A stretch of DNA of 55,873 bases, from the NCBI GenBank assembly GCA_024278985.1, contig JAJRSC010000017.1, positions 1 to 55,873 of the forward strand, given 5' to 3'. Position numbers and translations under genes: made by a program. Positions 35,629 to 47,225 of the stretch are shown piece by piece; the first letter of the stretch is position 1, and every line of letters begins with the position of its first letter. The DNA comes from an archaeon (lineage in GTDB: Archaea > AGJL01 > Methanococci > Methanococcales > Methanocaldococcaceae). The notes beneath the pieces were generated by a model. That model was not told where the DNA came from, did no database searches, and saw nothing but the letters and a program-made list of their open reading frames with translations.

Positions 35629-37275
35629 TTATTTATGAGCATAGCAACAAATGGTAATTTCATCATCTTTTTTATCTATTCTACAAAACCCAAATCTTTC
35701 AAATTGTATAATCTCATCCTCTTTAACTTCCCTAAAATCTTTTTCTGCATATCCTTCTTTAATTTCTCCAGATGGCATTAAAACCTTAACTTTATTAATA
35801 TTATCAACAGGAATCCAATGGATAATTTTAGCCTTATTTTTCTTGGCTATTTTAAAATCATCTGAATGATATCTTGCTATTATAATATCATCAATTTTTT
35901 CAACAACAACATTAAACAACTCCATCAATCTATACATTTTTCCTTCTTCAATTTCATCATTGACAACATAAACCTCTCCATTAAATAAAAGTTCCCTCTC
36001 ACCAAATTCTTTCCTATCTGGATGTTTTCTTAACTTAACTACTCTTTTATCTGCATCTTTAACAACCATTTTTTTTGGGTTCCATACAAAGAAAAATCTT
36101 TTTGCTTCTTTATCTATAAGTTCCTTATTAATAGCATAAAGATTTTCCCATGAAAATTTAACATCAGCTGGCTTAATTCCAATATCTAACATAATTTTAT
36201 ATATTGCCTCTGGTTTAATTCCTCTCCTTTTTAAAGCTCTTAAAGTTCCTAATCTAATATCATCCCAACCACTATATACTCCTTCTATAATCCCCTTGTA
36301 AATCTGGGAAGTACTTAAAACAGTATCCTCTATTTTTAATATTCCATAATGTATAAACTCTGGAATATCCCAATTAAAATATTTGTAAATATATTTTTGT
36401 TTTTCAGTATTTACTATATGGTCTTTTCCTCTTAAAACATGAGTAACCCCTAAAAGATGGTCATCTATTGGAACAGAAAAATTCATTAAAGGATAAACAT
36501 ATTTATCTCCAACTCTTGGGTGATGTGTTTTTTCTATTCTAAATATTGGAAAGTCCCTTATAGAAGGATTCTTATGTTTTATATCTGTCTTTAATCTAAC
36601 TACTACATTATCAATTTCTCCATTAAGCATTTTTTTCCATAATTCTAAGTTTTCCTCTATATCCCTATCTCTACACTTACATGGAAGTCCTTTATTTCTT
36701 AATTCTCTAAATGATTCTTGTGAACATTCACAAACATATGCTAATCCTTTTTTAATTAACTCCTCTCCATATTTGTAGTATATATCTAATCTATCAGATT
36801 GAATAACTGTCTCATCAACTTTAATATTTAACCATTCTAAATCTTCCTTTATCATATCGTAGGCATCTTCTAATACCCTTTTAGGGTCTGTATCTTCTAA
36901 TCTTAAAATAAATTTTCCATTGTATTTTTTAGCAAAGTAATCGTTTAAAACAGCTGCCCTTGCATGACCAATATGTAATGGTCCAGATGGATTTGGAGCA
37001 AATCTTAAGATTACTTTATCCTTAACATTTGGTAAAACTAAATCCTTTTTCTTTTTCTTTCTCTCTATTTTTATATTTTTAGATATTTCATTTAATTCTT
37101 TTTCACTTAAGTTATTAACTTCTTCAACAATTTTCTCAACAATAGGTAAAATTTCTTTAACTTTTTTCCTATATTCAGGATTTTCTGATAAAAACAAACC
37201 TAAAACTTTCTTTGTATTGGCAGTTCCATATTTTAATCTATTAATTATTGCTATCTCTCTAATTTTATTTTCCAT
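35629..37275 (-). CDS. gltX: Glutamyl-tRNA synthetase, archaeal (non-discriminating) type
   Basis: A 548-residue class I synthetase of the archaeal GluRS/eukaryotic GlnRS branch. The HIGH motif is seen in [17 protein letters not shown] and the KMSKS counterpart is [11 protein letters not shown] Cys cluster in the insertion ([15 protein letters not shown]) probably binds zinc. The C-terminal half has the beta-barrel anticodon domain rather than the bacterial alpha-helical cage. As usual in archaea it should charge tRNA-Glu and, with GatDE, feed tRNA-Gln. The ATG overlaps the stop of the upstream K+ channel by one base (TAATG). Confidence 0.95.
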   Translation of the reverse strand: MENKIREIAIINRLKYGTANTKKVLGLFLSENPEYRKKVKEILPIVEKIVEEVNNLSEKELNEISKNIKIERKKKKKDLVLPNVKDKVILRFAPNPSGPLHIGHARAAVLNDYFAKKYNGKFILRLEDTDPKRVLEDAYDMIKEDLEWLNIKVDETVIQSDRLDIYYKYGEELIKKGLAYVCECSQESFRELRNKGLPCKCRDRDIEENLELWKKMLNGEIDNVVVRLKTDIKHKNPSIRDFPIFRIEKTHHPRVGDKYVYPLMNFSVPIDDHLLGVTHVLRGKDHIVNTEKQKYIYKYFNWDIPEFIHYGILKIEDTVLSTSQIYKGIIEGVYSGWDDIRLGTLRALKRRGIKPEAIYKIMLDIGIKPADVKFSWENLYAINKELIDKEAKRFFFVWNPKKMVVKDADKRVVKLRKHPDRKEFGERELLFNGEVYVVNDEIEEGKMYRLMELFNVVVEKIDDIIIARYHSDDFKIAKKNKAKIIHWIPVDNINKVKVLMPSGEIKEGYAEKDFREVKEDEIIQFERFGFCRIDKKDDEITICCYAHK

Positions 37276-38276
37276 TATTCTCCCTCTAAATATTTTTTTA
37301 ATTTTTCTAAATGTTCTCTCTTTCCAAATGCATAGATAATATCTCCAATATTTAACTCAATATCTGGAGGTGGGCTTGTAATCATTGAATTTTCTTTTTT
37401 TATAGCTAAAATAATAGCTCCAGTAAGTTCTCTAATTTTAGAGTCCTTAAGTTTTATTTTATCTAATTTAGGATTTTTTAAAATAAATCTTCTAATCTCC
37501 ATATCTTCCTCATCACTTGCAATTAAAGAATGAACAAACTCAATAATATCAGGATTTAAGGCTATCCTTGCAATTTCCATTCCACCTACTACATAAGGAC
37601 ATACTGCCCTATCAGCACCTGCTTTTATTAGCTTGTCTAAAGTAGAAGGCCTATCAGCCTTAGCAACAATATATATATTAGGATTTAGTTTTTTAGCAGA
37701 TAAAGTTATAAAAACATTTTCAGCATCAGAACCAACGACAGAAACTAACCCTCTCGCCCTTTCTATTCCTGCCTTTATAAGAGTTTTATCTAATGTAGCA
37801 TCTCCAACAATACAGACAATATTTTTATCATTTTCTATAAGTTCCTTTATCTGTTCTTCACTTTTATCAATAACTACAAAAGGAATTTTATTTTTTCTTA
37901 GTTCTTCAATAATAATTTTACCTAATCTTCCACATCCACAAATAATATAATGATTTTCCATTTTTTTTAATTTCTCTTCCATTTTTTTCAACCTAAAATA
38001 TCTCCTAAAATGGCCTTCTATAATAAATGCTGCCAAATTACTTAAAGTATATGCAACAGTTCCTACACCAAGAAAAATATATATGATAATTGATAACTTA
38101 CCAAAAAATGTTTTTGGAGTATAATCTCCATAACCAACTGTTGATATTGTAACAACTGAAGTATATAAAGATGTAAAAAAATCCCAACCTTCTGTTATTT
38201 CTAAAATTATTGCTTCTATAATAATTAAAAAAATTAAAAATATAACTCCAAATTTTATTTTATCAAATGTATCCAT
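37275..38276 (-). CDS. Two-TM potassium channel with RCK (TrkA-N/TrkA-C) domains
   Basis: A 333-residue MthK-like K+ channel. Hydrophobic helix 1 ([17 protein letters not shown]), the pore loop with selectivity filter TVGYGD, helix 2, then an RCK domain ([17 protein letters not shown], Rossmann) and a TrkA-C domain near the C-terminus. Ligand (Ca2+ or nucleotide) gating is expected. It lies 13 bases downstream of the voltage-gated channel gene, so the two channels are made from one transcript. Confidence 0.9.
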   Translation of the reverse strand: MDTFDKIKFGVIFLIFLIIIEAIILEITEGWDFFTSLYTSVVTISTVGYGDYTPKTFFGKLSIIIYIFLGVGTVAYTLSNLAAFIIEGHFRRYFRLKKMEEKLKKMENHYIICGCGRLGKIIIEELRKNKIPFVVIDKSEEQIKELIENDKNIVCIVGDATLDKTLIKAGIERARGLVSVVGSDAENVFITLSAKKLNPNIYIVAKADRPSTLDKLIKAGADRAVCPYVVGGMEIARIALNPDIIEFVHSLIASDEEDMEIRRFILKNPKLDKIKLKDSKIRELTGAIILAIKKENSMITSPPPDIELNIGDIIYAFGKREHLEKLKKYLEGE

Positions 38277-38289
38277 TTGTTTCCCTTAT

Positions 38290-38898
38290 CTATTTTTCTA
38301 AAGCTTTTTGTAAAGTAGTTAATAGACCTGATATAAATATTAAGACTGAAAATATAATTATCAACTTTCCAAATGTTGTTACAGGTGTGATATCCCCATA
38401 CCCAACAGTAGTTATTGATATTGTTGTAAAATAAAAAGCATCAAAAAAGTTATTTATCTTTGGATTTTTTCCATATTCTGCTATCCAAATAAAACATGAA
38501 CTAATAAAACAAATAATTAATATTGTCAAAAAATTCATTAATGCTGGTTCTTTTATTTCCCTTAACTTTATTATTCTTAATAGTACCAAAATTCTAATAA
38601 GGTTAATTACTCTAATTCCAATAAATGCCTTTGTGGAGAATATTTGGAGGGTATATAAAATAAAAGCAATAACAACAACAGCATCAATAACATTATATAT
38701 ATTCTTAAAGAAATTTATCTTATCTTCTGCATTTTTAAATTCATATATAAATCTGATTGTAAAATATGTTATAGAAAGGTAGTCAAATATAATTAATATA
38801 CTTTGATATTTAAAATTATAGGTTGATAGTATAAAAGATATTAAGATTTCCAATGTAAAAATTAAATCTAAGATATCTAAAATCATTTTTTTTCTCAT
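38290..38898 (-). CDS. Voltage-gated potassium channel (MVP-like)
   Basis: A 202-residue six-transmembrane channel. The S4 voltage sensor RVINLIRILVLLRIIKLRE has regularly spaced arginines, and the pore has TTVGYGD. Its length and layout match MVP of M. jannaschii (MJ0139, from memory), which opens on hyperpolarisation. A short cytoplasmic tail (residues 195-202) follows S6. The start follows GAGGATAGTT. It forms a pair with the downstream RCK channel gene. Confidence 0.9.
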   Translation of the reverse strand: MRKKMILDILDLIFTLEILISFILSTYNFKYQSILIIFDYLSITYFTIRFIYEFKNAEDKINFFKNIYNVIDAVVVIAFILYTLQIFSTKAFIGIRVINLIRILVLLRIIKLREIKEPALMNFLTILIICFISSCFIWIAEYGKNPKINNFFDAFYFTTISITTVGYGDITPVTTFGKLIIIFSVLIFISGLLTTLQKALEK

Positions 38899-38981
38899 AA
38901 CTATCCTCTATTGGTTAGGTTTAGCATACCATTTATTTTATTAAATCTCACTTATTATGATATTAATAATGCTAATTGCTA

Positions 38982-38994
38982 ATTTATTTATAGA
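38982..38994 (+). promoter_or_regulatory. Promoter of the hemerythrin gene
   Basis: TTATTTATAG-type AT-rich box (ATTTATTTATAGA) lies about 45-57 bases before the ATG at 39039, leaving a leader of about 20-25 bases that contains the GGTGAT ribosome site. Confidence 0.4.
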
Positions 38995-39038
38995 TAGAAT
39001 ATCTTATATTTATTAAAATCTATTATGGTGATACTTTT

Positions 39039-39473
39039 ATGACAATAATAAAATGGTCTAAAGAGTTTGAAACTGGAATTAAAGCATTTGATGAAGAACA
39101 TAAGTATTTAGTTGAAACTTTAAATAAAATATATAACCTATTAAAAGAAAGAAAAAGAGATGAAGCTAAAAAAATACTAAAAAATAATATTATTAAATAT
39201 ACAGAAAAACATTTTAAACATGAAGAAGAAATTTTTAAAAAATATGGATATCCTGAATTAGAAAGGCATAAAAAAATACATGACCTTTTTATAAAAACAA
39301 TAGTAGAAAAAGAACTACCAAAAATAGATAAATCAGATGAAGAGTTTAGAGCTGTAATTTCCTTTTTAGTTGGATGGTTGATTATGCATATTCAAAAATC
39401 TGATAAAAAATATGGAGAATGGTTAAGGAGTAAAAATATAGTTATAGATGAGGAGCCAGTTAAGATAGATTAG
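39039..39473 (+). CDS. Bacteriohemerythrin-like oxygen-binding protein
   Basis: A 144-residue single-domain hemerythrin. The di-iron ligands are recognisable: His in FDEEHKYL, the pair HFKHEEE, His in [11 protein letters not shown], and the C-terminal [11 protein letters not shown] (HxxxxD). The family reversibly binds O2 between two irons, here most likely as an oxygen scavenger or carrier to FprA. GGTGATACTTTT precedes the ATG. The stop codon overlaps the 3' end of the convergent lipoprotein gene by 4 bases. Confidence 0.92.
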   Translation: MTIIKWSKEFETGIKAFDEEHKYLVETLNKIYNLLKERKRDEAKKILKNNIIKYTEKHFKHEEEIFKKYGYPELERHKKIHDLFIKTIVEKELPKIDKSDEEFRAVISFLVGWLIMHIQKSDKKYGEWLRSKNIVIDEEPVKID

Positions 39474-40135
39474 GTTATTTTAGATATATACTCGCACCAA
39501 GAGTTCCAAAAGTTATATGTATCTTTATTTAGTTGATTACTCTGTAAAATTATATACCAATCTCCAACTTTTCTATAAAATGTATAACTGACATTTTTTC
39601 CATCTATTGATATAAATTCATAAATTATAAAATATCCATATTTATCTTGTTGAATGTATTTTTTAACATTGTTATATTTGTATGCATCAGCTAAGTTAAT
39701 TGGTTTTTTTGTTACAACTAATGTATAATTTTTATATTTCTTTATTATAGTGTCCTTTAATCTTATTTCATCACTATAATTTAAATTAGGAAATATCTTT
39801 TCAACATTATTAATATATTTATATTGGAGGTTATATTGAATATTATTAGCATGTTTATTTGTTATGTTGGAACTATTTTTAATTGATATATTTATATTTA
39901 CATTATTTTTTATGGATTTTGCTGTAATGTTAGTTTTTATTAAATTAGTTTTTATTAAAGTTGTTGTACTATTTTTATTTTTTTTAAAGTTAGATTGATT
40001 ATTATAATTATATATATAAGATTTATCAACATTCTTATTGGCATTATTAAACTCAATACTTGTTAAATCTAAACATCCACATAATAAGATAATGCTTAAA
40101 ATAATGCTTAACAAAAGTATAGCAATCCTCAACAT
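39470..40135 (-). CDS. Putative Asn-rich lipoprotein of unknown function
   Basis: A protein of about 221 residues with a signal peptide and lipobox-like ILLCGCLDL (Cys at about residue 20-21 of the shorter form). Residues 30-100 are low-complexity, rich in Asn, Lys, Ser and Thr with many NxS/T sequons. Residues 100-220 look like a folded alpha/beta domain ([50 protein letters not shown]), similar in style to NTF2-like surface domains. Start chosen at ATG 40135 beside GGGTGAT. It is expected to sit outside the membrane. No family recognised. Confidence 0.65.
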   Translation of the reverse strand: MLRIAILLLSIILSIILLCGCLDLTSIEFNNANKNVDKSYIYNYNNQSNFKKNKNSTTTLIKTNLIKTNITAKSIKNNVNINISIKNSSNITNKHANNIQYNLQYKYINNVEKIFPNLNYSDEIRLKDTIIKKYKNYTLVVTKKPINLADAYKYNNVKKYIQQDKYGYFIIYEFISIDGKNVSYTFYRKVGDWYIILQSNQLNKDTYNFWNSWCEYISKIT

Positions 40136-40291
40136 ATCACCCAAATATTTAAATTAATAAATGTCAGAAAAAAATAAATATTAGTTAAAATTATTTGATG
40201 AGATACTTATAGATGATATTATGGTCATAACTATCAAAAATAAATTTATGTTTAACTCTTTTATATAAATTATTATGTTTGAGGGATTAAC

Positions 40292-40528
40292 TTGAAAGTG
40301 CTTGAGCATGAACTCGTACCTAAGCATGAAATAGTTGATAAAGAAGAAGTTGAGAAAATTCTAAAAAAGTATAATATTAAGATTCAACAGTTACCTAAGA
40401 TTTTTGAAGATGACCCTGCTGCTATGGAGATTGGTGCAAAAGAGGGAGATGTTATAAAAATCACAAGAAAAAGTCCTACTGCAGGGGAAATTGTTGTTTA
40501 TAGATTAGTTATTAAAAGAATAGTATAA
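40292..40528 (+). CDS. rpoH: DNA-directed RNA polymerase subunit H (RpoH/Rpo5)
   Basis: A 78-residue orthologue of the C-terminal part of RPB5. Signature: [22 protein letters not shown], then [22 protein letters not shown]-type segment. The start is TTG, with GAGGGATT 8 bases upstream; there is no in-frame ATG before the conserved region. It heads the RNA polymerase operon, followed after 22 bases by rpoB2. Confidence 0.95.
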   Translation: MKVLEHELVPKHEIVDKEEVEKILKKYNIKIQQLPKIFEDDPAAMEIGAKEGDVIKITRKSPTAGEIVVYRLVIKRIV

Positions 40529-40550
40529 AACTTTTTTTGGTGAAATTAAC

Positions 40551-42041
40551 ATGAAGGAATTAGTAGATGCTTATTTTAAAGAACATTCTCTTATAGAGCA
40601 TCAAATAGAGTCATTTAATGATTTTATAGAGAATAGATTACAAAGAATAGTTGATAATGTTGGCATTATTGAGACAGATGTTAGTGAATATAAAATAAAA
40701 CTTGGTAAAATTAGAGTAGGAAAGCCAACAATTAAAGAAGTTGATGGCTCAATAAGGAACATTACTCCAATGGAAGCAAGAATAAGGGACTTAACCTATG
40801 CAGCTCCAATATATTTAGAGATGACAGCATTTTATGAAGAAAATAATGAAATTATAGAAGTTGATAGTATTGAGGCATATATTGGAGAACTTCCAATTAT
40901 GTTGGGTAGTAAGTACTGTATTCTTCATAATCTAACTGATGAGGAAAAAATTAAGTTAGGAGAAGACCCAAAAGACCCATTAGGATACTTTATAATTAAT
41001 GGAACTGAGAGAGTTTTAATTACTCAAGAAGATTTAATACCAAATAGAATTATAACAGAATTTACAGAAAAAAATAATAAAAAAATAGCATTGGCAAAAG
41101 TATTCTCTACAAGACATGGATTTAGGGCTTTATGTTCTGTTGAAAAACATCCTAATGGATTATTGTATGTTAATGCTCCAAACTTACAACAGATACTATT
41201 AGTTATTATATTAAGAGCTTTAGGTGCTGAAACAGATAAGGATATTATTGAATCAATAAATGACCCAAGATTTGTTATGGAACTTCTCTTAAATATTCAA
41301 GAGATTAGAGAGGAATATAATATAAACACTAAAGAGGAAGCATTGGAATTTATTGGTAAAAAATTAGCTCCTGGACAAAGTAAAGAGTATAGAATAAAAA
41401 GAGCAAAAAGTGTTATACAAAATCAATTACTTCCACATTTAGGAGTTTATTAAGAGGATAATTCAAAAAAAATAAAATTCTTGGGCATAATGGCTAAAAA
41501 TGCTCTTGAGTTATATTTTGGTTACAGATCTGAAGATGATAAAGACCATTATGGATTTAAAAGGGCTAAATTAGCAGGAGACTTAATGGAGGATTTATTT
41601 AGAAATGCATTTTCTTATTTAGTTAAAGATATCAAAAAACAACTAAATAATCAAATACTTAAGAAAAATAAAAAATTCTCATTAAAGGCATTAATTAGAA
41701 GTGACATTATTACCGAAAGAATTAGACATGCTATGGCTACAGGAACATGGGTTGGAGAAAGAACTGGAGTTAGTCAATTATTAGATAGAACCAGTTATTT
41801 AGCAACAAATTCACAATTAAGGAGAATTGTTTCCCCACTTTCAAGGTCTCAGCCACATTTTGAGGCAAGAGAATTACATGGAACTCATTGGGGTAAAGTA
41901 TGTCCATCTGAAACTCCAGAAGGTCAAAATTGTGGATTAGTTAAGAATTTTGCATTATTTGCAAAAATAACAAGACATGAAGATGATTCAAAGATAATAG
42001 AATTCTTAAAATCATTTGGAATTACTGAATTTAAGTTATAA
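40551..42041 (+). CDS. rpoB2: RNA polymerase subunit B'' (RpoB2), interrupted by one in-frame TAA
   Basis: The 497-codon frame matches the normal length of methanococcal RpoB2, the N-terminal part of RNA polymerase subunit B (protrusion, lobe and start of the fork). Ordinary conserved sequence runs on both sides of a TAA at 41451-41453 (context LLPHLGVY-stop-EDNSKKIKFLG): upstream GYFIINGTERVLITQEDL, downstream GYRSEDDKDHYGFKRAKLAG and TSYLATNSQLRRIVSPL. One base change (for example GAA to TAA) would account for it. The gene is essential, so sequence error, readthrough or a natural extra split are the options. A downstream restart at ATG 41490 has no good ribosome site. Confidence 0.9.
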
Positions 42042-42054
42042 ATAGGGTGAAATA

Positions 42055-43953
42055 TTGGCTGAGGCAAATATATATGTTAATGGAAAATTAGTAGGTAAGA
42101 CTGACAAACCTGAAGAATTAGTAAAAGAAATTAGAGAAAAAAGAAGGAAAGGAGAATTACCAAGATATACAACAGTTGTTTATTATGAGGATAGTAATGA
42201 TATCCATATAAATACAGATGCTGGAAGGATTGTAAGGCCTTTAATAGTTGTTGAAAATGGTAAACCTAAATTAACTAAGGAACATATTGAAAAACTTAAA
42301 AAAGGAGAAATAAGATTTGATGATTTAGTTAAAGAGGGAATAATTGAATTTTTAGATGCTGAAGAAGAAGAAAATGCTTTAATTGCTACATCTGAGGAAG
42401 AATTAACAGAAAAACATACTCATCTTGAACTTGACTGTTTAGGAATATTAGGAATAGGGGCTGGAATAGCTCCATATCCTGAGCATAATGCCGCTCCAAG
42501 AATTACTATGGCTGCTGCAATGGGTAAACAATCTTTAGGATTCCCAATGAGTAATATAAAATGGAGAATGGACACAAGAGGGCACTATCTTCATTATCCA
42601 CAGGTTCCTATTGTAAAAACAAAACATCAGGATATATTAGGATTTGATGAAAGACCTGCTGGACAAAATTTTGTTGTTGCTATTATGAGTTATGAAGGAT
42701 ACAATATGGAGGATGCTATAGTATTCAACAAGTCAGCTATAGATAGAGGTTTAGGAAGAAGTACATTCTTTAGAACATATGATGCCTGTGAAAGAAGATA
42801 TCCAGGAGGACAAATGGATAAAATAGAAATTCCTGATAAAGGAGTAAAAGGATACAGAACAGAAAAAGACTATAGATTATTAGAAGATGATGGTATTGTA
42901 GCAGTTGAAAGTTATGTAGAAAGTGGAGATGTATTAATTGGAAAAACTTCTCCACCAAGATTTTTAGAAGAGTATGAAATTTCTTTACAAGTTAAACCAC
43001 AAAGAAGAGATTCTTCAGTAGTCGTAAGACATGAAGAAAGAGGGTATGTTGATAAAGTTATTTTAACTGAAACAAGGGAAGGAAACAAATTAGTAAAAGT
43101 TAAAGTTAGAGATTTAAGAATTCCAGAATTAGGAGATAAATTTGCTTCAAGACATGGACAAAAAGGGGTTATGGGTCTAACTGTTCAACAGGAGGATTTA
43201 CCATTTACTGAAAGTGGTATCGTTCCAGATATTATAATTAATCCTCATGCAATTCCTTCAAGGATGACAGTAGGACAACTATTAGAGATGCTTGGAGGTA
43301 AAGTTGGTTCATTGGAAGGTAGAAGAGTAGATGGGACAATATTTAGTGGGGAAGAGGAATTAAGTTTAAGAGAGGCATTAGAAAAACTTGGATTTAAACA
43401 CTCTGGAAGAGAAACAATGTATGATGGTAGAACTGGAAAAAAGTTTGAAGTAGATATATACATTGGAGTAATTTACTATCAAAAACTTCACCATATGGTT
43501 GCTGGAAAAATACATGCAAGAAGTAGAGGACCTATACAACTATTAACAAGACAACCAACAGAAGGTAGAGCAAGAGAAGGAGGGTTAAGATTTGGAGAAA
43601 TGGAAAGAGATGTTTTAATTGGACATGGAGCTGCTTTATTATTAAAAGAAAGATTAATGGATGAATCTGACCCTTATGATGTTTGTGTTTGTGAAAAATG
43701 TGGAGACTTTGCAATATTAGATTATAGAAGAGGACTAAAATACTGTCCAATATGTAATGAAGTTGAAGAACTACACTCATCTAAAAAAATACCATTTATT
43801 AGAATACCATATGCCTTTAAGTTGTTACTTGATGAGTTAAAAAGTATGTGTATTTTACCAAATTTAAAAGTTAGAGATAAAGTTGAATTACAGGACTTTG
43901 AAGGTATAGAAAATATAAACAAGGAAGAAAAAGGGGATAATAATGATAGCTAA
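42055..43953 (+). CDS. rpoB1: RNA polymerase subunit B' (RpoB1)
   Basis: A 632-residue C-terminal part of subunit B, the usual methanogen split form. It holds the catalytic-wall and clamp segments: [36 protein letters not shown], and a zinc site near the C-terminus (CVCEKCGDF with YCPICNE). The start is TTG, preceded by AGGGTGAAATA. The last 11 bases overlap rpoA1. The split between B2 and B1 falls at the canonical site for methanococci. Confidence 0.96.
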   Translation: MAEANIYVNGKLVGKTDKPEELVKEIREKRRKGELPRYTTVVYYEDSNDIHINTDAGRIVRPLIVVENGKPKLTKEHIEKLKKGEIRFDDLVKEGIIEFLDAEEEENALIATSEEELTEKHTHLELDCLGILGIGAGIAPYPEHNAAPRITMAAAMGKQSLGFPMSNIKWRMDTRGHYLHYPQVPIVKTKHQDILGFDERPAGQNFVVAIMSYEGYNMEDAIVFNKSAIDRGLGRSTFFRTYDACERRYPGGQMDKIEIPDKGVKGYRTEKDYRLLEDDGIVAVESYVESGDVLIGKTSPPRFLEEYEISLQVKPQRRDSSVVVRHEERGYVDKVILTETREGNKLVKVKVRDLRIPELGDKFASRHGQKGVMGLTVQQEDLPFTESGIVPDIIINPHAIPSRMTVGQLLEMLGGKVGSLEGRRVDGTIFSGEEELSLREALEKLGFKHSGRETMYDGRTGKKFEVDIYIGVIYYQKLHHMVAGKIHARSRGPIQLLTRQPTEGRAREGGLRFGEMERDVLIGHGAALLLKERLMDESDPYDVCVCEKCGDFAILDYRRGLKYCPICNEVEELHSSKKIPFIRIPYAFKLLLDELKSMCILPNLKVRDKVELQDFEGIENINKEEKGDNNDS

Positions 43954-46630
43954 AAAAGTACAATCTAAATATGAAATAGAAAAAGAATTAAAGGCTATAA
44001 CCTTTGGATTATTATCTCCAGAATATATAAGAAAAATGTCCGCTGTTAAGGTAGTTGTTCCTGATACTTATGATGAAGATGGTTATCCAATTGAAGGAGG
44101 ATTAATGGACCCAAGAATGGGAGTTATTGACCCTGGATTAGTTTGTAAGACTTGTGGAGGAAAAATGGGAGATTGTCCAGGACATTTTGGACATATTGAA
44201 TTAGCAAAGCCAGTTATACATGTTGGATTTGCAAAGACAATATATAAAATATTAAAAGCTGTTTGTCCTCACTGTGGAAGGGTTACATTACCATATAATA
44301 AGAGAGAAGAGTTTATAAAAAAAATGGAAAAACTTGAGAGAGATGGAGGAAATAAATGGGAAGTTTGTGATGAAGTATTCAAAGAAGCTGCTAAAGTAGC
44401 AATATGTCCATTTTGTGTAGAGATTAAATTTGATGTCAAATTTGAAAGACCTTCAACATTTTATAAAGTTGAAAATAATGAATTAAAAAGATTAACCCCT
44501 GTAGATGTCAGAGAAATCTTAGAAAAAATTCCTGATGAAGATTGCTATTTAATTGGGATAAATCCAAAAACATCAAGGCCAGAATGGATGGTTTTAACAG
44601 TTCTACCAGTACCTCCAGTTACAGTAAGACCATCAATTATATTAGAAAGTGGAGAAAGAAGTGAAGATGATTTAACCCATAAATTGGCTGATATAGTTAG
44701 AAACAATAATAAATTAGAGGCTTATATTGAAGCAGGTTCTCCTAACTTAATTATTGAAGATATCTGGTGGAACTTACAATATTTAATTGATACATACTTT
44801 GATAATGAACTTCCTGGAGTACCTCAGGCAACACATAGAAGTGGAAGGCCATTAAAAGGTTTAGCTCAAAGATTAAAAGGAAAAGAGGGAAGATTTAGGT
44901 ATAATTTAGCTGGAAAAAGAGTTAATTTTTCTGCAAGAACTGTTATATCCCCAGACCCATGTTTAAGTATCAATGAGGTAGGAGTTCCTGAAGAGATAGC
45001 AAAAGAATTAACAGTTACTGAAAGAGTTACAAAATATAACATTGAAAAATTAAAGAAATTAATATTAAATGGACCTAAAAAATATCCTGGAGCAAATTAT
45101 ATTATAGTTTATAGACCTGGAAGAGATGGGTCAATTACTGAATATAGAATAAGATTAGATGATGAAGAGAGAAGAAAATACTGGGTTGAAAATATTAGAG
45201 AAGGAGATATAGTTGAAAGACATTTATTAGATGGAGATATTGTTCTATACAACAGACAGCCGTCTTTACACAGAATGTCCATTATGGGTCATAGAGTTAG
45301 AGTTTTACCATATAGAACATTTAGACATAATTTATGTGTATGTCCTCCTTACAATGCTGATTTTGATGGAGATGAAATGAACCTTCATGTTCCACAATCA
45401 GAAGAGGCAAGAGCTGAAGCTGAGGCTTTAATGTTAGTTGAAAAACATATTTTGTCTCCAAGATATGGGGCTCCAATTATAGGGGCAATACATGACCATA
45501 TATCTGGAGCATATATATTGACATCAAGATACTTTACTAAAGATGAGACAACACTAATATTAAGAGCTGGAGGAATTAAAGCAGAATTATGGGAGCCGGA
45601 TAAAATAGAGAATGGTGTCCCTCTATATTCAGGAAAAAAAATATTTAGTAAAGCTCTTCCAAAAGGATTAAACATTAAATTTAAAGCAAGAATTTGTAGA
45701 AAATGTAAAGAATGTAAAAAAGAAAATTGTGAATATGATGCCTATGTTGTAATTAAAAATGGAGAGTTAATAAAGGGAGTGATAGATAAAAATGCTTATG
45801 GTTCTGAGGCTGGAAAACTATTAGATGTTATTGTTAAAGAGTATGGATTTGAAGCAGGAAGGAAGTTTTTAGATTCTGTAACAAAGATGGTTATTAAGAC
45901 AATAATGCTAAAAGGATTTACAACTGGAATTGATGATGAAGACTTACCAGAAGAGGCATTAAAAGAAATTGAAAAAGTTTTAGATGAAGCTGAGAAAAAA
46001 GTAGAGGAAATTATTGAAAAATACAAAAGAGGAGAACTTGAACTTATTCCTGGGCAAGATTTAGAACAATCAAGAGAAACACATATTACAAAAGTTTTAA
46101 GAGAGGCAAGAGATAAAGCTGGGGAAATTGCTGAGAGATATTTAGGGATGAACAACCATGCTGTTATTATGGCAAGAACAGGGGCAAGAGGGAACATTTT
46201 AAACCTTACTCAAATGGCAGCATGTTTAGGACAGCAGTCAGTTAGAGGTAAAAGAATATTTAGAGGTTATAAAGATAGAGTTTTACCACACTTTGAAAAG
46301 GATGATTTAGGAGCAAGAGCTCATGGATTTGTAAGAAGTAGCTATAAAAAAGGATTATCTCCAACTGAATTTTTCTTCCATGCTATTGGAGGAAGAGAAG
46401 GATTAGTTGACCAAGCAGTAAGAACTGCTCAATCAGGATATATGCAAAGAAGATTAATTAATGCACTTCAAGATTTAAAGGCAGAAATTGATACAACTGT
46501 AAGAGACTCAAGAGGTGTTATGATACAATTTAAATATGGAGAGGATGGATTAGACCCAATGCTAACTGATAAAGGAAAAATAGATATTGATAGAATAATA
46601 AACAAAATTAAGATGAAGTATGAAAATTAA
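43943..46630 (+). CDS. rpoA1: RNA polymerase subunit A' (RpoA1)
   Basis: An 895-residue subunit with the catalytic [12 protein letters not shown] motif carrying the three Mg-binding aspartates. N-terminal zinc site: [17 protein letters not shown]; a second site at [12 protein letters not shown]. The C-terminus ends at the normal A'/A'' break ([18 protein letters not shown]). The M. jannaschii gene has an intein here absent. The expected next gene, rpoA2, is not present: a kinase gene on the other strand follows, overlapping 23 bases. Confidence 0.96.
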   Translation: MIAKKVQSKYEIEKELKAITFGLLSPEYIRKMSAVKVVVPDTYDEDGYPIEGGLMDPRMGVIDPGLVCKTCGGKMGDCPGHFGHIELAKPVIHVGFAKTIYKILKAVCPHCGRVTLPYNKREEFIKKMEKLERDGGNKWEVCDEVFKEAAKVAICPFCVEIKFDVKFERPSTFYKVENNELKRLTPVDVREILEKIPDEDCYLIGINPKTSRPEWMVLTVLPVPPVTVRPSIILESGERSEDDLTHKLADIVRNNNKLEAYIEAGSPNLIIEDIWWNLQYLIDTYFDNELPGVPQATHRSGRPLKGLAQRLKGKEGRFRYNLAGKRVNFSARTVISPDPCLSINEVGVPEEIAKELTVTERVTKYNIEKLKKLILNGPKKYPGANYIIVYRPGRDGSITEYRIRLDDEERRKYWVENIREGDIVERHLLDGDIVLYNRQPSLHRMSIMGHRVRVLPYRTFRHNLCVCPPYNADFDGDEMNLHVPQSEEARAEAEALMLVEKHILSPRYGAPIIGAIHDHISGAYILTSRYFTKDETTLILRAGGIKAELWEPDKIENGVPLYSGKKIFSKALPKGLNIKFKARICRKCKECKKENCEYDAYVVIKNGELIKGVIDKNAYGSEAGKLLDVIVKEYGFEAGRKFLDSVTKMVIKTIMLKGFTTGIDDEDLPEEALKEIEKVLDEAEKKVEEIIEKYKRGELELIPGQDLEQSRETHITKVLREARDKAGEIAERYLGMNNHAVIMARTGARGNILNLTQMAACLGQQSVRGKRIFRGYKDRVLPHFEKDDLGARAHGFVRSSYKKGLSPTEFFFHAIGGREGLVDQAVRTAQSGYMQRRLINALQDLKAEIDTTVRDSRGVMIQFKYGEDGLDPMLTDKGKIDIDRIINKIKMKYEN

Positions 46631-47225
46631 CCTTATAAAATTTTGCAAAATCTTTTATAAATTTTATATCTTCTTCTTTTAAATTTAATTTTTCTCTTAC
46701 GATATTTGCTATTTCTCCACCAACAAACAACATAGCTAAGGAAGATGTTAAATTTTTAGTAGTCTTCTTTTCTTTTGCCTTTTCAAAGTCTATTATATAT
46801 ACTTTATTGTTAGATATTAAAAAATGCCTACCTCCTTGTATCTCTTTATGCTCTATATTTAGAATATCTAATTTTAAACATATTTTTAAAATTTGCTCAA
46901 TAATATTTATTAACTCCTCTTTATTTAAAGAAGAAATAATTTTTTTTAATTCTTTTCCATTAATATATTCCATGATTATGTAGTCTTTAGAATAATCATA
47001 TACTTTTGGAGCAAAACCATATTTTTTTAGTTTATTTAAAAAATAGACTTCATTTAGTAGATTATTTTTTGGGGCATCTTTTCTTGGAACTTTTATAGCA
47101 ACTAATTTATTTCTATATATTCCTTTTAAAACTACCCCCCTATGACCTTTTCCAATAACCCCCAAAATTGTAATATCTTTATTTTTCAAATTTTTTAGAA
47201 TATTATTATTAACTAATTCTAACAT
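46608..47225 (-). CDS. Small eukaryotic-type protein kinase-like protein
   Basis: A 205-residue single-domain kinase. The glycine loop is [13 protein letters not shown], the ATP lysine is in VAIKVP, the catalytic loop is [12 protein letters not shown] (with Glu in the usual Asp position), and DFEKA replaces the DFG motif; hinge [11 protein letters not shown]. The size is like Bud32/RIO-type archaeal kinases, but the HRD and DFG changes leave activity in doubt. The start overlaps the hisB stop (ATGTTAG). Protein substrate unknown. Confidence 0.75.
   Translation of the reverse strand: MLELVNNNILKNLKNKDITILGVIGKGHRGVVLKGIYRNKLVAIKVPRKDAPKNNLLNEVYFLNKLKKYGFAPKVYDYSKDYIIMEYINGKELKKIISSLNKEELINIIEQILKICLKLDILNIEHKEIQGGRHFLISNNKVYIIDFEKAKEKKTTKNLTSSLAMLFVGGEIANIVREKLNLKEEDIKFIKDFAKFYKVNFHTSS

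Noticed and set aside
41481-42041. A separate natural gene for the second part of rpoB2
   Set aside because: No ribosome site at a suitable distance before TTG 41481 or ATG 41490, and the codons between the TAA and this point still encode plausible RpoB2 sequence in the same frame.
42770-43780. Minus-strand open frames opposite rpoB1
   Set aside because: Composition is that of reversed coding sequence, without starts or known domains.
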